Part shown: positions 9,217 through 17,962 of the stretch, one piece after another
Layout: each line of letters opens with the position of its first letter
How positions within the stretch are numbered: position 1 is the first letter of the stretch
From: Cyclobacteriaceae bacterium
GTDB taxonomy: Bacteria > Bacteroidota > Bacteroidia > Cytophagales > Cyclobacteriaceae
Direction: 5' to 3'
DNA: 64,000 nucleotides
NCBI GenBank assembly: GCA_016787725.1
Contig: JAEUTZ010000017.1
Location: 124,001 to 188,000, forward strand
Program-made: the position numbers and the translations under genes
The notes under the pieces: generated by a model
What the model was told of the DNA's origin: nothing
The model's database searches: none
What the model saw: only the letters and a program-made list of their open reading frames with translations

Positions 9217-9290
9217 GGACCGGTAGTTCAGCTGGTTAGAATGCCTGCCTGTCACGCAGGAGGTCGCGGGTTCGAGTCCCGTCCGGTCCG
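9217..9290 (+). tRNA. tRNA-Asp (anticodon GTC)
   Basis: The acceptor arms GGACCGG (9217-9223) and CCGGTCC (9283-9289) pair perfectly, with G9290 as discriminator. The D arm is read in AGTTCAGCTGGTTAGA. The anticodon stem is CCTGC/GCAGG around CT-GTC-AC, placing anticodon GTC at 9251-9253. The T arm is GCGGG-TTCGAGT-CCCGT. CCA is not encoded (the genome reads GCA), so it must be added enzymatically. Confidence 0.97.
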
Positions 9291-9300
9291 CAAAATTAAC

Positions 9301-9329
9301 CCCCAATTCGACACGATTTGGGGTTTTTT
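9301..9329 (+). terminator. Intrinsic terminator after tRNA-Asp
   Basis: CCCCAA at 9301-9306 pairs with TTGGGG and is followed by a run of six T. It lies 10 nt after the tRNA, so the tRNA is a single-gene transcript. Confidence 0.85.
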
Positions 9330-9598
9330 GTTTCCGTCCTCATCGGAATTTCGAAGCTGTGACTATTTCTTCGTAGCGCTATTCCTTTCGAGAATACTGC
9401 AAATGAGTAAACGTTGACTTCAAATGTACGCAGAGGCCGAGGCGATGACTACGCCTTGGAAATGGGCGCATATTGAAGTTCCACTTTCCTTAATCTAAGT
9501 AAGATTTTTGTGTACAATGTCAAAAAGCAATTGATCGAATGTGATCCTGGTAACTTATTTTTATAGACATGTTTAGACTTTAAATTTTATCATTCCTT
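9330..9598. other. Intergenic, no feature recognised
   Basis: About 270 bases between the tRNA terminator and the next gene. No convincing coding frame, tRNA or repeat was seen; the last 100 bases are AT-rich and presumably hold the promoter of the following beta-barrel gene, but no clear TAnnTTTG box was found. Confidence 0.5.
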
Positions 9599-10801
9599 AT
9601 GAAGTATACCTTATTAATTCTATGTACAATTTTTTCCATCAACCTGGCATCCGGTCAAGCTACCTGGCGAAAGGGCTCAATAACAAAAAATGACGGCACC
9701 GAATTAACCGGTGAGATCAACGACAAGGAATGGTCGGTGAATCCAAAGGAGATCGAGTTTCGTGAGAATGGGGGCACACTCCAGAAGTATACCGTACATC
9801 AGATTAAGAGCTTTTCCACGGCCCGTCCGGCCCGGTATGAAGCCTTTGCCATTGAATACGATGGTGATGATCAGAATGTAAACCGGCTCTCCACCAACCG
9901 AAGCCCGTTAACCCTTAATAAAGACACGTTATTTCTTCGGGTGATTGTCAACGCACAGGTTGGTCTTTTTGAGTTTGTGGATGCCAATGGACGCATTCAT
10001 TACTTTACGAATCAGGAGCAAGGGGTTGAAGAACTACTGAACCGGAAGTATAAAGATGCCACCAACAGCAGCCTGGTAGGAGTGAATGAGAAATTCAAGC
10101 AGCAATTGCTGTTGAAGGCCGGTAATTGCCCGGAATTGCATTCAACTATTAGACAACTTAAGTACAACGAAGGGGCGCTGCAAAACCTGGTAGCAAAAAT
10201 AAATACATGCAACGGACAGGAAATTAAACCTATTTGGGTAGGAGAGACTATAACCAAAAAATCCAATCTTGGAATTGTTGCGCAAGTATTTCTCAGCAAT
10301 CCCGAGTATACCTTTTTGGTTGCAGATTTCAGTGAAGTAAATTTCGGAGGCGGGATATTTTATGAGATCTACAGTAAGAAGAAGCCCAACCGGATCTCTC
10401 TTTACAATGAACTTTTATACAAACAGGTGAATCAGGAAGGGGTTTCGGTATTTGGTTCTGCGGCTACGATCAAGTTTAGCAGGATTAAAATGATTAACTC
10501 CTACCGGTTCAGTTACCCGGATAAGCATGATGGCCGATTTTTCTGGGGCATCGGAATTGGTACTGGAGTACGGTTCAATACTACTGTTAACGAGCGGGAG
10601 AGCATCGCTGGATATCCCGATTACAGTGGTTCAGAGTTTGAACTTGGCGTGATGGTGAATGCCGGGAAAACATTCGCCCTGTCAAAATCACTTAAACTTA
10701 ACGCAGACTTTCGTTATGAAATTGAGCAAAGTCCGTTTGGTTCGTCCGAATTTTTTGGCGCTCATAATTTGGGCGTTTGTATTGGCATAGTATTGAAATA
10801 A
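9599..10801 (+). CDS. Predicted outer-membrane beta-barrel protein
   Basis: A 400-residue protein with a signal peptide (MKYTLLILCTIFSINLASGQ). Residues about 20-110 (WRKGSITKNDGTELTGEIND, EIEFRENG) form a small beta-domain seen in Bacteroidota envelope proteins. A central part (about 130-205) is helical. The C-terminal half (about 210-400) has alternating hydrophobic and polar strands typical of an outer-membrane barrel and ends in a strand (NLGVCIGIVLK). Substrate and partners are unknown; the gene stands alone. Confidence 0.7.
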   Translation: MKYTLLILCTIFSINLASGQATWRKGSITKNDGTELTGEINDKEWSVNPKEIEFRENGGTLQKYTVHQIKSFSTARPARYEAFAIEYDGDDQNVNRLSTNRSPLTLNKDTLFLRVIVNAQVGLFEFVDANGRIHYFTNQEQGVEELLNRKYKDATNSSLVGVNEKFKQQLLLKAGNCPELHSTIRQLKYNEGALQNLVAKINTCNGQEIKPIWVGETITKKSNLGIVAQVFLSNPEYTFLVADFSEVNFGGGIFYEIYSKKKPNRISLYNELLYKQVNQEGVSVFGSAATIKFSRIKMINSYRFSYPDKHDGRFFWGIGIGTGVRFNTTVNERESIAGYPDYSGSEFELGVMVNAGKTFALSKSLKLNADFRYEIEQSPFGSSEFFGAHNLGVCIGIVLK

Positions 10802-10852
10802 AATGCTGATTAAGAGATTCATTTATTTGAAGTAGTTTCGACTTAACCAACC

Positions 10853-11135
10853 TTTTTTAGCGCGCGTTTGTAACGCGTGCCTTTTTTAGCGCGCGTTTGT
10901 AACGCGTGCCGCTTCCCTCTTTTTTAGCGCGCGTTTGTAACGCGTGCTACCCCCTGACTAATTTGTAACCCGCTTACAGACTCTTTTTTAGCGCGCATTT
11001 GTAACGCGTGCCGTTTCCCCCTTTTTTAGCGCGCGTTTGTAACGCGTGCCGCTTCTCTTTATCCCGCTTCCTTTTTTAGCTCGCGTTTGTAACGCCTGCT
11101 ACCCCCTGACTAATTTGTAACCCGCTTACAGACTC
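10853..11135 (+). repeat. REP array upstream of the RAYT gene (six units)
   Basis: Six units of about 28 nt start at 10853, 10882, 10920, 10984, 11022 and 11072. Each has a T-run, AG, then a hairpin: GCGCGCGTT, loop TGT, AACGCGTGC (9 bp with one G-T wobble). Units 4 and 6 carry point changes (GCGCGCATT; GCTCGCG with CGCCTGC). A 36-nt spacer beginning TACCCCCTGACTAATTTG is identical at 10948-10983 and 11100-11135, so a unit-plus-spacer block has been duplicated 152 nt apart. The units point toward the transposase gene; inverted copies lie on its other side. Confidence 0.92.
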
Positions 11136-11149
11136 GCTATTTTTAGTAC

Positions 11150-11695
11150 ATGTCAGAGAAGTATAAGTTTGATGATCCTGCCGGGATGTATTTTGTAACC
11201 ATGACAACGGTGGGTTGGGTGGATTTGTTTACGCGACCAGAACTGAAGCACGTTATTGTTGATTCATTGCGTTATTGTCAGAAGGAGAAAGGATTGGTGA
11301 TCCATGCCTGGTGTTTGATGCCCAGTCATCTTCATCTTATTATAAGTTCGGAAAACAGCTTATCAGGTATCCTTCGGGATTTTAAGAAGCATACCTCAAA
11401 GGAGCTGGTGAATACCATTAAGCGTATTCACGAAAGCAGAAGAGGGTGGATCCTGGAGTTATTCAGTGACGTGGCAGATCATTTGAAGCGCGTCAAGAAT
11501 TACAAAGTTTGGCAAGATGGTAATCATCCAGAAATACTCACCTCATCAAAGTTAACGCGGCAGAAATTGAATTACCTTCATAATAATCCGGTGAAGGATG
11601 AAATTGTTGATGAGCCGGAAGAGTATTTGTTTAGTTCAGCAAGAGACTATTGTTCCAACAAGGTGGGGTGTTTGGAGGTTGAGAGAATAGAATAG
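11150..11695 (+). CDS. REP-associated tyrosine transposase (RAYT), Y1/IS200-like
   Basis: A 181-residue single-domain HUH nuclease. The HUH signature is PSHLHLI with His60 and His62. The likely catalytic tyrosine is Tyr142 in LNYLHNNPVKDEI, in the family pattern YxHxNPV followed by PEEYLFSSARDY. RAYTs cut and join single-stranded REP hairpins and are thought to have spread REPs; they are usually single-copy and not self-mobile like an IS. Six REP units lie upstream and two inverted units downstream, the classic arrangement. ATG at 11150 is chosen; it lies just after the second copy of the 36-nt spacer. Confidence 0.92.
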   Translation: MSEKYKFDDPAGMYFVTMTTVGWVDLFTRPELKHVIVDSLRYCQKEKGLVIHAWCLMPSHLHLIISSENSLSGILRDFKKHTSKELVNTIKRIHESRRGWILELFSDVADHLKRVKNYKVWQDGNHPEILTSSKLTRQKLNYLHNNPVKDEIVDEPEEYLFSSARDYCSNKVGCLEVERIE

Positions 11696-11714
11696 AGGCA
11701 AGAATTAAGTAGGG

Positions 11715-11783
11715 GGCACGCGTTACAAACGCGCGCTAAGTCGCTCGGATAAATAGGGGGCACGCGTTACAAACGCGCGCTAA
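11715..11783 (-). repeat. Two inverted REP units downstream of the RAYT gene
   Basis: GGCACGCGTTACAAACGCGC begins at 11715 and again at 11759, each continuing GCTAA. These are exact reverse complements of the hairpin core of the upstream array. The transposase gene is thus bracketed by REPs in opposite orientation. Confidence 0.92.
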
Positions 11784-11849
11784 TTTCAGCTGGTAAAGTT
11801 AGGGGCAAACTTTTGTCTAACTTCACGGTTAAGAAATACAAAGATTATT

Positions 11850-12248
11850 ATGTTCCTAAAGCTCTATGGTATTGCTTTGCCGGTGTTCTTTGCGATCGAC
11901 ATGCTCTGGTTGGGATTCTTGGCCCGCACGTTTTATCAAAATCAGATCGGCTTTTTAATGAAGTCCCCGGTTAACTGGTTGGCCGCCATCATTTTCTATT
12001 TGTTGTTTCTCGTGGGCCTGGTAGTATTTGTGATTGAGCCGGCTGTGGAAAAAAAGGACTGGCTGCTGGCGTTGGGTAAAGGCGCACTGTTTGGATTGAT
12101 CACTTATGCCACATATGACCTCACGAACCTGGCTACACTCAAAGACTGGCCCATAACCGTAGTGTGGGTGGATATGATTTGGGGTACCGTGCTGGCAGCC
12201 AGTGTGAGCACCATAACTTTTTTTATTGCAATAAAGTGGATAGCCTGA
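11850..12248 (+). CDS. DUF2177-family membrane protein
   Basis: A 132-residue protein with four predicted membrane helices. FFAIDMLWLGFLARTFYQNQIGFL and the later GLITYATYDLTNLATLKDWP with VVWVDMIWGTVL are characteristic of DUF2177. Function unknown. The next gene, a DUF1295 protein, overlaps its end, and such pairs suggest a shared membrane or lipid role, which is inference. Confidence 0.8.
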   Translation: MFLKLYGIALPVFFAIDMLWLGFLARTFYQNQIGFLMKSPVNWLAAIIFYLLFLVGLVVFVIEPAVEKKDWLLALGKGALFGLITYATYDLTNLATLKDWPITVVWVDMIWGTVLAASVSTITFFIAIKWIA

Positions 12249-13006
12249 ATGCCTATCTCTGGTTGGCCATCGCACTCTTCGCGTGGGTGGTAATGTGGTA
12301 TGCGATTGCTATTTTTAAAAAGCGCAACGATGTTGCCGATGTAGCGTGGGGCCTGGGTTTTGTATGGCTCGCCTGGCTTGCATTTTTTCAGGGTGGTGGC
12401 AATCATCTCGCCTTGGTGGTAAATGCACTAATTACCGTTTGGGGGTTGCGATTGGCATGGCACATCTACACACGGAATCAAGGCAAGCCGGAAGATTTTC
12501 GCTATGCACAATGGCGCAAGCAATGGAAGCATTTTTACCTCCGCAGCTTTTTTCAGGTGTTTCTCTTACAAGGATTTATTCTTTACGTGATTGCCTGGCC
12601 GGTGTTGTTCATAAACCTGACGGTGCCCTCGCCCCTGGGTTGGCTGGATTATGCAGGCATTGGGATCTGGCTGGTTGGTTTTTCTTTCGAAGCGATAGGC
12701 GACTACCAGTTGAAGCTGTTTAAAAAAAATCCGGCCAACCGTGGAAAGATTATCACCACCGGGTTGTGGCGTTACACACGCCACCCTAACTATTTTGGGG
12801 ATGCGTTACAATGGTGGGGGGTATTTACAATGGCGTGTGCGCTGCCCTCAGGATGGATGACGCTTATCAGTCCGGTTTTGATGACCTATTTGTTACGGTA
12901 TGTTTCGGGTGTGCCGATGTTAGAGCGCAAATATGAAGGCCATCCTGAGTTTGAGGCCTACAAAAGAGAGACAAGTGTTTTCTTTCCGTTACCACCGAAA
13001 AGTTGA
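12236..13006 (+). CDS. DUF1295 / steroid 5-alpha-reductase-like membrane protein
   Basis: About 256 residues with several membrane helices. The C-terminal signature is clear: FEAIGDYQLKLFKKNPANRG, TTGLWRYTRHPNYFGDALQWWG and LLRYVSGVPMLERKYEGHPEFEAYKRET. This family resembles steroid reductases and isoprenylcysteine methyltransferases and probably acts on a lipid substrate. An open frame extends back to an ATG at 12164, but those extra residues lie wholly inside the DUF2177 gene. A GTG at 12236 (VDSLNAYLWLAIALF) gives a short overlap and a normal first helix, so it is preferred; the exact start is uncertain. Confidence 0.8.
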   Translation: MDSLNAYLWLAIALFAWVVMWYAIAIFKKRNDVADVAWGLGFVWLAWLAFFQGGGNHLALVVNALITVWGLRLAWHIYTRNQGKPEDFRYAQWRKQWKHFYLRSFFQVFLLQGFILYVIAWPVLFINLTVPSPLGWLDYAGIGIWLVGFSFEAIGDYQLKLFKKNPANRGKIITTGLWRYTRHPNYFGDALQWWGVFTMACALPSGWMTLISPVLMTYLLRYVSGVPMLERKYEGHPEFEAYKRETSVFFPLPPKS

Positions 13007-13345
13007 GCGCAGTTTACTCCTGATGAAGCCGGGAAAGCCGCCAGGCGGGTGGCAGAGCTTTCTTTTGCAAAAAATAAACCGTCAGAATAGGGCCAAGAAC
13101 TGCAACGAAGACGAAGAAAGACCAGACCTATCAGCTAATGCCCGCCAAAACAAAGCCTAACCAGTCTGGCTGAAAATGCTCCAATTCCAAGTTCTAAGTG
13201 CCTGATAACAAGATTCCTTCATAAAAGCCATTCAATAGGGACGAATTTCTGAATTCACGGAAAGGAGGCCTTTCTTACATCAAACATCCCGATTACAAAA
13301 TTCTCTTAATTTTGTGGTCTTGTTTATAAACTTTAACTCCGGGCA
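13007..13345. other. Intergenic with a possible minus-strand coding remnant
   Basis: About 340 bases without an intact gene. On the minus strand from 13193 to 13014 one frame reads like a membrane protein end (EHFQPDWLGFVLAGIS, then WSFFVFVAVLGPILTVYFLQ) but is broken by adjacent TGA and TAG stops at 13128-13133 and has no start codon. It may be the wreck of a small membrane-protein gene. The rest of the stretch holds only the accA promoter region. Confidence 0.35.
13307..13314 (+). promoter_or_regulatory. Putative -7 box for accA
   Basis: TAATTTTG matches TAnnTTTG exactly and lies about 31 nt before the accA start. No matching TTG was found at the usual distance upstream. Confidence 0.45.
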
Positions 13346-14296
13346 ATGAATCTTTTGGATTTCGAAAAGCCCATCGCAGAATTGGAGGCGAAGCTTGCCG
13401 ATATGAAACACTTAGCCAATGGTAGTGACGATACGGTAAAAGCAGCCATCCAGGCGTTGGAAAAGAAAATAACCGACTTAAAAAAAGAGACGTTCGATAA
13501 TCTTACCGGCTGGCAGCGGGTGCAACTTTCACGTCACCCCGACCGGCCTTATACACTTGATTATATTTACGAAATCACAACCGACTTTATTGAATTGCAT
13601 GGGGATCGTACGGTCGGGGATGACAAAGCCATGGTCGGAGGGTTGGGTACCATTGATGGCCAAACATTTATGATGATTGGTCAGCAAAAAGGTCGCAACA
13701 CCAAGCAGCGTCAACTGCGCAACTTCGGGATGGCCAATCCGGAAGGGTATCGCAAGGCCCTGCGGCTGATGAAGATGGCCGAGAAATTCAATAAGCCGAT
13801 TATTACCTTCATTGATACGCCCGGTGCGTTCCCGGGCCTGGAAGCTGAAGAGCGGGGCCAGGGCGAAGCCATTGCCCGGAACCTGAAAGAGATGTTCATG
13901 CTGAAGGTGCCCGTCATTTGCATCATCATTGGCGAGGGGGCATCCGGTGGGGCCTTGGGGATTGCCATTGGTGATCGCGTACTGATGCTGGAGAATACCT
14001 GGTATTCGGTGATCTCGCCCGAATCCTGTTCGTCTATCTTGTGGCGTAGCTGGGATTACAAAGAGCAAGCGGCTGAAGTGTTGAAACTGACGGCCAAAGA
14101 CATGCTCGGCAACAAGCTGATTGATGGCATCATTAAAGAACCGCTTGGCGGTGCCCATACCGATGTAAAGGGCATGGCCGCAGAAGTAAAGAAAGTGATC
14201 CTGCACCACTTCCATGAACTAAACAAACTTTCACCGCAAGACCGGATCAATCAACGGATTGATAAGTTTTGTGCCATGGGAGTCGTTAAAGAATAA
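13346..14296 (+). CDS. accA: Acetyl-CoA carboxylase carboxyltransferase subunit alpha
   Basis: This subunit, with AccD, transfers CO2 from carboxybiotin to acetyl-CoA to make malonyl-CoA, the first committed step of fatty acid synthesis. The 316 residues match the family length. Visible hallmarks are the N-terminal helices ([18 protein letters not shown]), [33 protein letters not shown], the crotonase-like core [40 protein letters not shown] and [16 protein letters not shown], and [11 protein letters not shown]. accD is not next to it, which is normal in many genomes. Confidence 0.97.
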   Translation: MNLLDFEKPIAELEAKLADMKHLANGSDDTVKAAIQALEKKITDLKKETFDNLTGWQRVQLSRHPDRPYTLDYIYEITTDFIELHGDRTVGDDKAMVGGLGTIDGQTFMMIGQQKGRNTKQRQLRNFGMANPEGYRKALRLMKMAEKFNKPIITFIDTPGAFPGLEAEERGQGEAIARNLKEMFMLKVPVICIIIGEGASGGALGIAIGDRVLMLENTWYSVISPESCSSILWRSWDYKEQAAEVLKLTAKDMLGNKLIDGIIKEPLGGAHTDVKGMAAEVKKVILHHFHELNKLSPQDRINQRIDKFCAMGVVKE

Positions 14297-14300
14297 TTTC

Positions 14301-14363
14301 AAATTCAAAGATTCAAAATTCAAAATCTGTATCTTGAATTTTAAATTTTCGAATCTTGAATTT
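14301..14363. repeat. Long imperfect inverted repeat between accA and the MBL gene
   Basis: AAATTCAAAGATTCAAAATT begins at 14301 and pairs, with a few bulges, with the arm reading TTTTAAATTTTCGAATCTTG and on to about 14363. Nearly 27 of about 30 positions can pair. It could act as a terminator or attenuator for accA. Its right arm covers the proposed start of the next gene, so folding could also limit its translation. A related AATTCAAAATTC string occurs near 34499. Confidence 0.6.
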
Positions 14364-15192
14364 GCATGTAATCAATACCGGATTTTTTAAGTTGGATGGT
14401 GGGGCCATGTTTGGCGTGGTGCCCAAGTCCATTTGGCAAAAGACGAATCCGGCTGATGAAAATAACCTGTGCTCCTGGGCCATGCGATGCTTGCTCATCG
14501 AATCGGGCAATCAGTTAATACTTATTGATAATGGATTGGGCGATAAGCAAGACGCCAAATTTTTCAGTCATTATTATCTCTATGGGGAGGATAATCTTGT
14601 GAATTCCCTGCGGCAGGAGGGATTTACTACACAGGATATTACTGACATGTTTCTAACGCATTTGCACTTCGATCATTGTGGGGGCGGGGTTAAACGGGTG
14701 GGTGATAAATTGATTCCGGCTTTTTCTGATGCCACATACTGGTCGAATGCGGATCATTGGCAATGGGCAACCCAACCCAATGCCCGTGAAAAAGCGAGTT
14801 TCCTTTCCGAGAATATCCTACCGATGCAACAGAGTGGTCAATTGAAATTTATTGCTCCCGGTTCCTCTCCCTTTGAATTCATGGACATCTTCTATGCCTC
14901 CGGCCATACCGACAAGATGATGATTCCAAAAATCCGGTATAAGAATCATACGATCTGCTTCATGGCCGACCTGTTGCCTTCTGTGGGGCATATTCCATTG
15001 CCTTATGTGATGGGCTATGACACCCGGCCACTTATTACCCTTGAAGAGAAGGCTGCCTTCCTGAAGGAGGCTGCGGATCATAACTACATCTTGTTTCTCG
15101 AACACGATCCGGTGAACGAATGCTGTACAGTAAAACATACAGAGAAAGGCGTACGGCTGGACCGAACCTTTAGCTTGAACGAAATCCTATGA
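14356..15192 (+). CDS. Metallo-beta-lactamase-fold hydrolase
   Basis: A 278-residue enzyme with the zinc motif THLHFDHCGG (His102, His104, Asp106, His107), a further His in ASGHTDKMM, and Asp in MADLLPS. The family includes lactonases and other ester or phosphodiester hydrolases; the substrate is unknown. There is no signal peptide, so it is cytoplasmic. No ATG precedes the conserved LHVINTGFFKLDGGAMFG, so TTG at 14356 (or 14362) must be the start. Its stop overlaps the next start by 4 nt (ATGA), and translational coupling with the patatin gene is likely. Confidence 0.85.
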   Translation: MNLHVINTGFFKLDGGAMFGVVPKSIWQKTNPADENNLCSWAMRCLLIESGNQLILIDNGLGDKQDAKFFSHYYLYGEDNLVNSLRQEGFTTQDITDMFLTHLHFDHCGGGVKRVGDKLIPAFSDATYWSNADHWQWATQPNAREKASFLSENILPMQQSGQLKFIAPGSSPFEFMDIFYASGHTDKMMIPKIRYKNHTICFMADLLPSVGHIPLPYVMGYDTRPLITLEEKAAFLKEAADHNYILFLEHDPVNECCTVKHTEKGVRLDRTFSLNEIL

Positions 15193-15956
15193 CTCGCGGC
15201 TTGGTACTTTCGGGCGGGGGTGCAAGGGGTATTGCACACATTGGCATCCTGAAAGCATTAGATGAAATGAACATACGCGTTCATCACCTTTCGGGCACCA
15301 GTGCCGGTGCTATTGTAGGCGCGTTGTATGCACAAGGCTATCCACCCGATCAGATTTTTGACTTGGTTAAAAATGTGAGTGTGTTCAAGTCTGTTCGGCC
15401 GGCATTTGCCTGGACCGGATTGTTAACGATGGACGGATTGAAGGAAGTGTTGTTAAAGAACATTCCCCACAATGACTTTAGTAAACTCAAAATACCCTTC
15501 ACGGTGGCAGCTACGGATATCCGCAAGGGCAAGATTCATTATTTCCAGTCAGGTGAGTTAGCGTCCGCCATCATCGCGTCCAGCAGTATTCCAGCCATCT
15601 TTAATCCGGTTCAATTGAATGGAAATCTGTATGTGGATGGGGGGCTGTTAGACAACCTACCTGTTAAACCGATTCGGGCAACCTGCGATGTGGTTGTCGG
15701 TTGCCATTGCAATCATGTCAGTCCCGACTTTGATGTGACCAATATGAAGCTGGTAGTAGAGCGCAGCCTGCTGATTGCAATTCATGTCAATACTGTAGTG
15801 AGTCGAAATCAGTGCGATGTGTATATTGAGCCTCCGCGTATGGACCGGTTTAGCAGCCTGGACTTGAGCAAGGCCCACGAGATTTTTGAATTTGGGTATC
15901 GGTTTACGAAGGAGAATTTCCTGCCACACCATTTTGAAAAGGTGGAAGCGTTATGA
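15189..15956 (+). CDS. Patatin-like phospholipase
   Basis: A 255-residue lipid acyl hydrolase with the full catalytic dyad: oxyanion loop GGGARG (9-14), nucleophile Ser38 in GTSAG, and Asp150 in YVDGGLLDNLP. It resembles the RssA/YchK group of small bacterial patatins and has no signal peptide, so it probably acts on membrane phospholipid from the cytoplasm. It overlaps both neighbours by 4 nt (ATGA at each junction), putting it in one operon with the MBL hydrolase and urocanate hydratase. Confidence 0.9.
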   Translation: MTRGLVLSGGGARGIAHIGILKALDEMNIRVHHLSGTSAGAIVGALYAQGYPPDQIFDLVKNVSVFKSVRPAFAWTGLLTMDGLKEVLLKNIPHNDFSKLKIPFTVAATDIRKGKIHYFQSGELASAIIASSSIPAIFNPVQLNGNLYVDGGLLDNLPVKPIRATCDVVVGCHCNHVSPDFDVTNMKLVVERSLLIAIHVNTVVSRNQCDVYIEPPRMDRFSSLDLSKAHEIFEFGYRFTKENFLPHHFEKVEAL

Positions 15957-17959
15957 TTTCAGCAGTCCTAGCCTTTAAAGAACAAATTCTACAGGGCATC
16001 CCTGAAGAACTGCCGCCTATGCCCGTGTACGATCCCCAGGCAAATCATGCGCCTAAGCGAAAGGATATTCTCACCACCGAAGAGAAGAAACTGGCATTAA
16101 AGAATGCGTTGCGGTATTTTCATCCACGACATCATAAAACCTTAGCACCTGAATTTTTGCACGAGTTGCAAACCTACGGGCGAATCTACATGTACCGATT
16201 TCGCCCCGCGTATCCGATGTATGCCCGCCCACTCAATGAGTATCCGGCAAGAACACAGCAGGCTGCCGCTATCATGTTAATGATTCAGAACAATCTGGAT
16301 CCTGCTGTCGCTCAGCATCCGCATGAACTAATTACCTATGGGGGCAATGGAGCAGTATTCCAAAACTGGGCGCAATACCTGCTCACGATGAAGTACCTGG
16401 CCACCATGTCTGAAGAGCAAACCTTGCATATGTATTCGGGGCACCCGATGGGGTTGTTTCCCTCTTCCAAAGAAGCACCGCGCGTGGTGGTAACCAATGG
16501 TATGATGATTCCGAATTACTCCAAACCGGATGACTGGGAGCGCTTCAATGCCCTGGGGGTTACACAATATGGTCAGATGACAGCCGGCAGCTATATGTAC
16601 ATTGGTCCGCAAGGCATTGTACATGGAACGAACATTACTATCCTAAACGCAGGAAGAAAAATTTCGAAACACGGAGAAGGACTTGCCGGAAAAGTATTTC
16701 TTACCTCGGGCCTGGGTGGCATGAGCGGAGCACAGCCCAAAGCAGGAACCATTGCCGGCTGCATAACCGTGGTAGCGGAGGTAAATGATAAGGCTACTAA
16801 AAAGCGTCATGAACAAGGGTGGGTAGATGAAGTAGTTCCATCCATCGAAAAGTTGGTGGCTCGGGTACAACGGGCCAAAGAAAAAAAAGAAGTTGTTTCT
16901 ATCGCCTATACCGGAAACATTGTTGAGGTGTGGGAAGCTTTTGATCAGCATTCGATTTATGTTGACATAGGATCGGACCAGACTTCCTTACACAATCCGT
17001 GGGCGGGTGGATACTATCCGGTTGGATTATCGTACGAGGAATCGAATCGATTAATGGCAGCCGATCCAGATGCATTTAAAAAACAAGTCCAGACTTCCTT
17101 GTGCAGGCAGGCAGCCGCGATCAATCGCCATACTGCGCGGGGCACATACTTCTTTGATTATGGCAATGCCTTTCTCCTGGAGGCTTCGCGAGCCGGAGCG
17201 GATGTGATGGCGGCCGATCGCATTAATTTCCGGTATCCTTCCTATGTGCAGGACATCATGGGCCCCATGTGTTTTGATTTTGGATTCGGACCGTTCCGGT
17301 GGGTTTGCACGTCCGGCAAGGAAGCAGATTTGGATTATACAGATCAACTGGCAGCCGAGGTGCTGGAGACGATGGCATCCTCTGCGGCTCCGGAAATTCA
17401 ATCTCAGTTGAATGACAACATTCATTGGATTAAATCGGCCAAGGCCAACAAGCTCGTAGTCGGATCGAAGGCCAGAATTTTATATGCGCATGCCGAAGGA
17501 AGAATCAGAATTGCAATGGCTTTTAATCAGGCAATCCGTGCAAACAAAATCGGGCCGGTGGTATTAGGCCGCGACCATCATGATGTTTCCGGAACAGATA
17601 GTCCGTACCGGGAAACGTCCAACATTTATGACGGTTCGCAATTTACAGCAGACATGGCGATCCATAATGTGATTGGGGATTCTTTCCGGGGTGCCACCTG
17701 GGTATCGATCCACAATGGAGGCGGTGTAGGGTGGGGCGAAGTGATTAATGGAGGATTTGGAATGCTGTTGGATGGAACTGATGCGGCTGACCGCAAACTA
17801 AAGAGTATGCTTTACTTTGATGTGAATAATGGTATCGCCAGAAGAGCCTGGGCTCAAAATCCGGGTGCGTTGTTTACCATCGAAAAGGAACTATCGGAAT
17901 TCATGCAGGTAACAATTCCCTATGCAGCTGATTCCAAATTATTGGACGACCTTATCTGA
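15953..17959 (+). CDS. hutU: Urocanate hydratase, long form
   Basis: Converts urocanate to imidazolone propionate in histidine degradation, using tightly bound NAD+ as an electrophile. Family motifs are plain: PARTQQAAAIMLMIQNNLDP, ELITYGGNGAVFQNW, MYSGHPMGLFPS, QMTAGSYMYIGPQGIVHGT, KVFLTSGLGGMSGAQPKA, and IHNGGGVGWGEVINGGFG near the end. At 668 residues it is about 110 longer than the well-studied 550-residue enzymes, as in other Bacteroidota and relatives. The other hut genes (hutH, hutI) are not in the window. It overlaps the patatin gene by 4 nt. Confidence 0.95.
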   Translation: MISAVLAFKEQILQGIPEELPPMPVYDPQANHAPKRKDILTTEEKKLALKNALRYFHPRHHKTLAPEFLHELQTYGRIYMYRFRPAYPMYARPLNEYPARTQQAAAIMLMIQNNLDPAVAQHPHELITYGGNGAVFQNWAQYLLTMKYLATMSEEQTLHMYSGHPMGLFPSSKEAPRVVVTNGMMIPNYSKPDDWERFNALGVTQYGQMTAGSYMYIGPQGIVHGTNITILNAGRKISKHGEGLAGKVFLTSGLGGMSGAQPKAGTIAGCITVVAEVNDKATKKRHEQGWVDEVVPSIEKLVARVQRAKEKKEVVSIAYTGNIVEVWEAFDQHSIYVDIGSDQTSLHNPWAGGYYPVGLSYEESNRLMAADPDAFKKQVQTSLCRQAAAINRHTARGTYFFDYGNAFLLEASRAGADVMAADRINFRYPSYVQDIMGPMCFDFGFGPFRWVCTSGKEADLDYTDQLAAEVLETMASSAAPEIQSQLNDNIHWIKSAKANKLVVGSKARILYAHAEGRIRIAMAFNQAIRANKIGPVVLGRDHHDVSGTDSPYRETSNIYDGSQFTADMAIHNVIGDSFRGATWVSIHNGGGVGWGEVINGGFGMLLDGTDAADRKLKSMLYFDVNNGIARRAWAQNPGALFTIEKELSEFMQVTIPYAADSKLLDDLI

Positions 17960-17962
17960 GGT

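Noticed and set aside
9199-9417. Open frame running across tRNA-Asp
   Set aside because: It reads through the tRNA and its terminator; no protein features.
10853-11135. Possible CRISPR array
   Set aside because: The units are palindromic REP hairpins with irregular and partly identical spacers next to a RAYT gene; no cas genes are present.
12164-12235. Upstream start for the DUF1295 protein at 12164
   Set aside because: The added residues are an out-of-frame translation of the DUF2177 gene and lack family similarity.
12933-13160. 75-codon open frame after the DUF1295 gene
   Set aside because: Mostly a frame overlap of the DUF1295 gene end; composition not protein-like.
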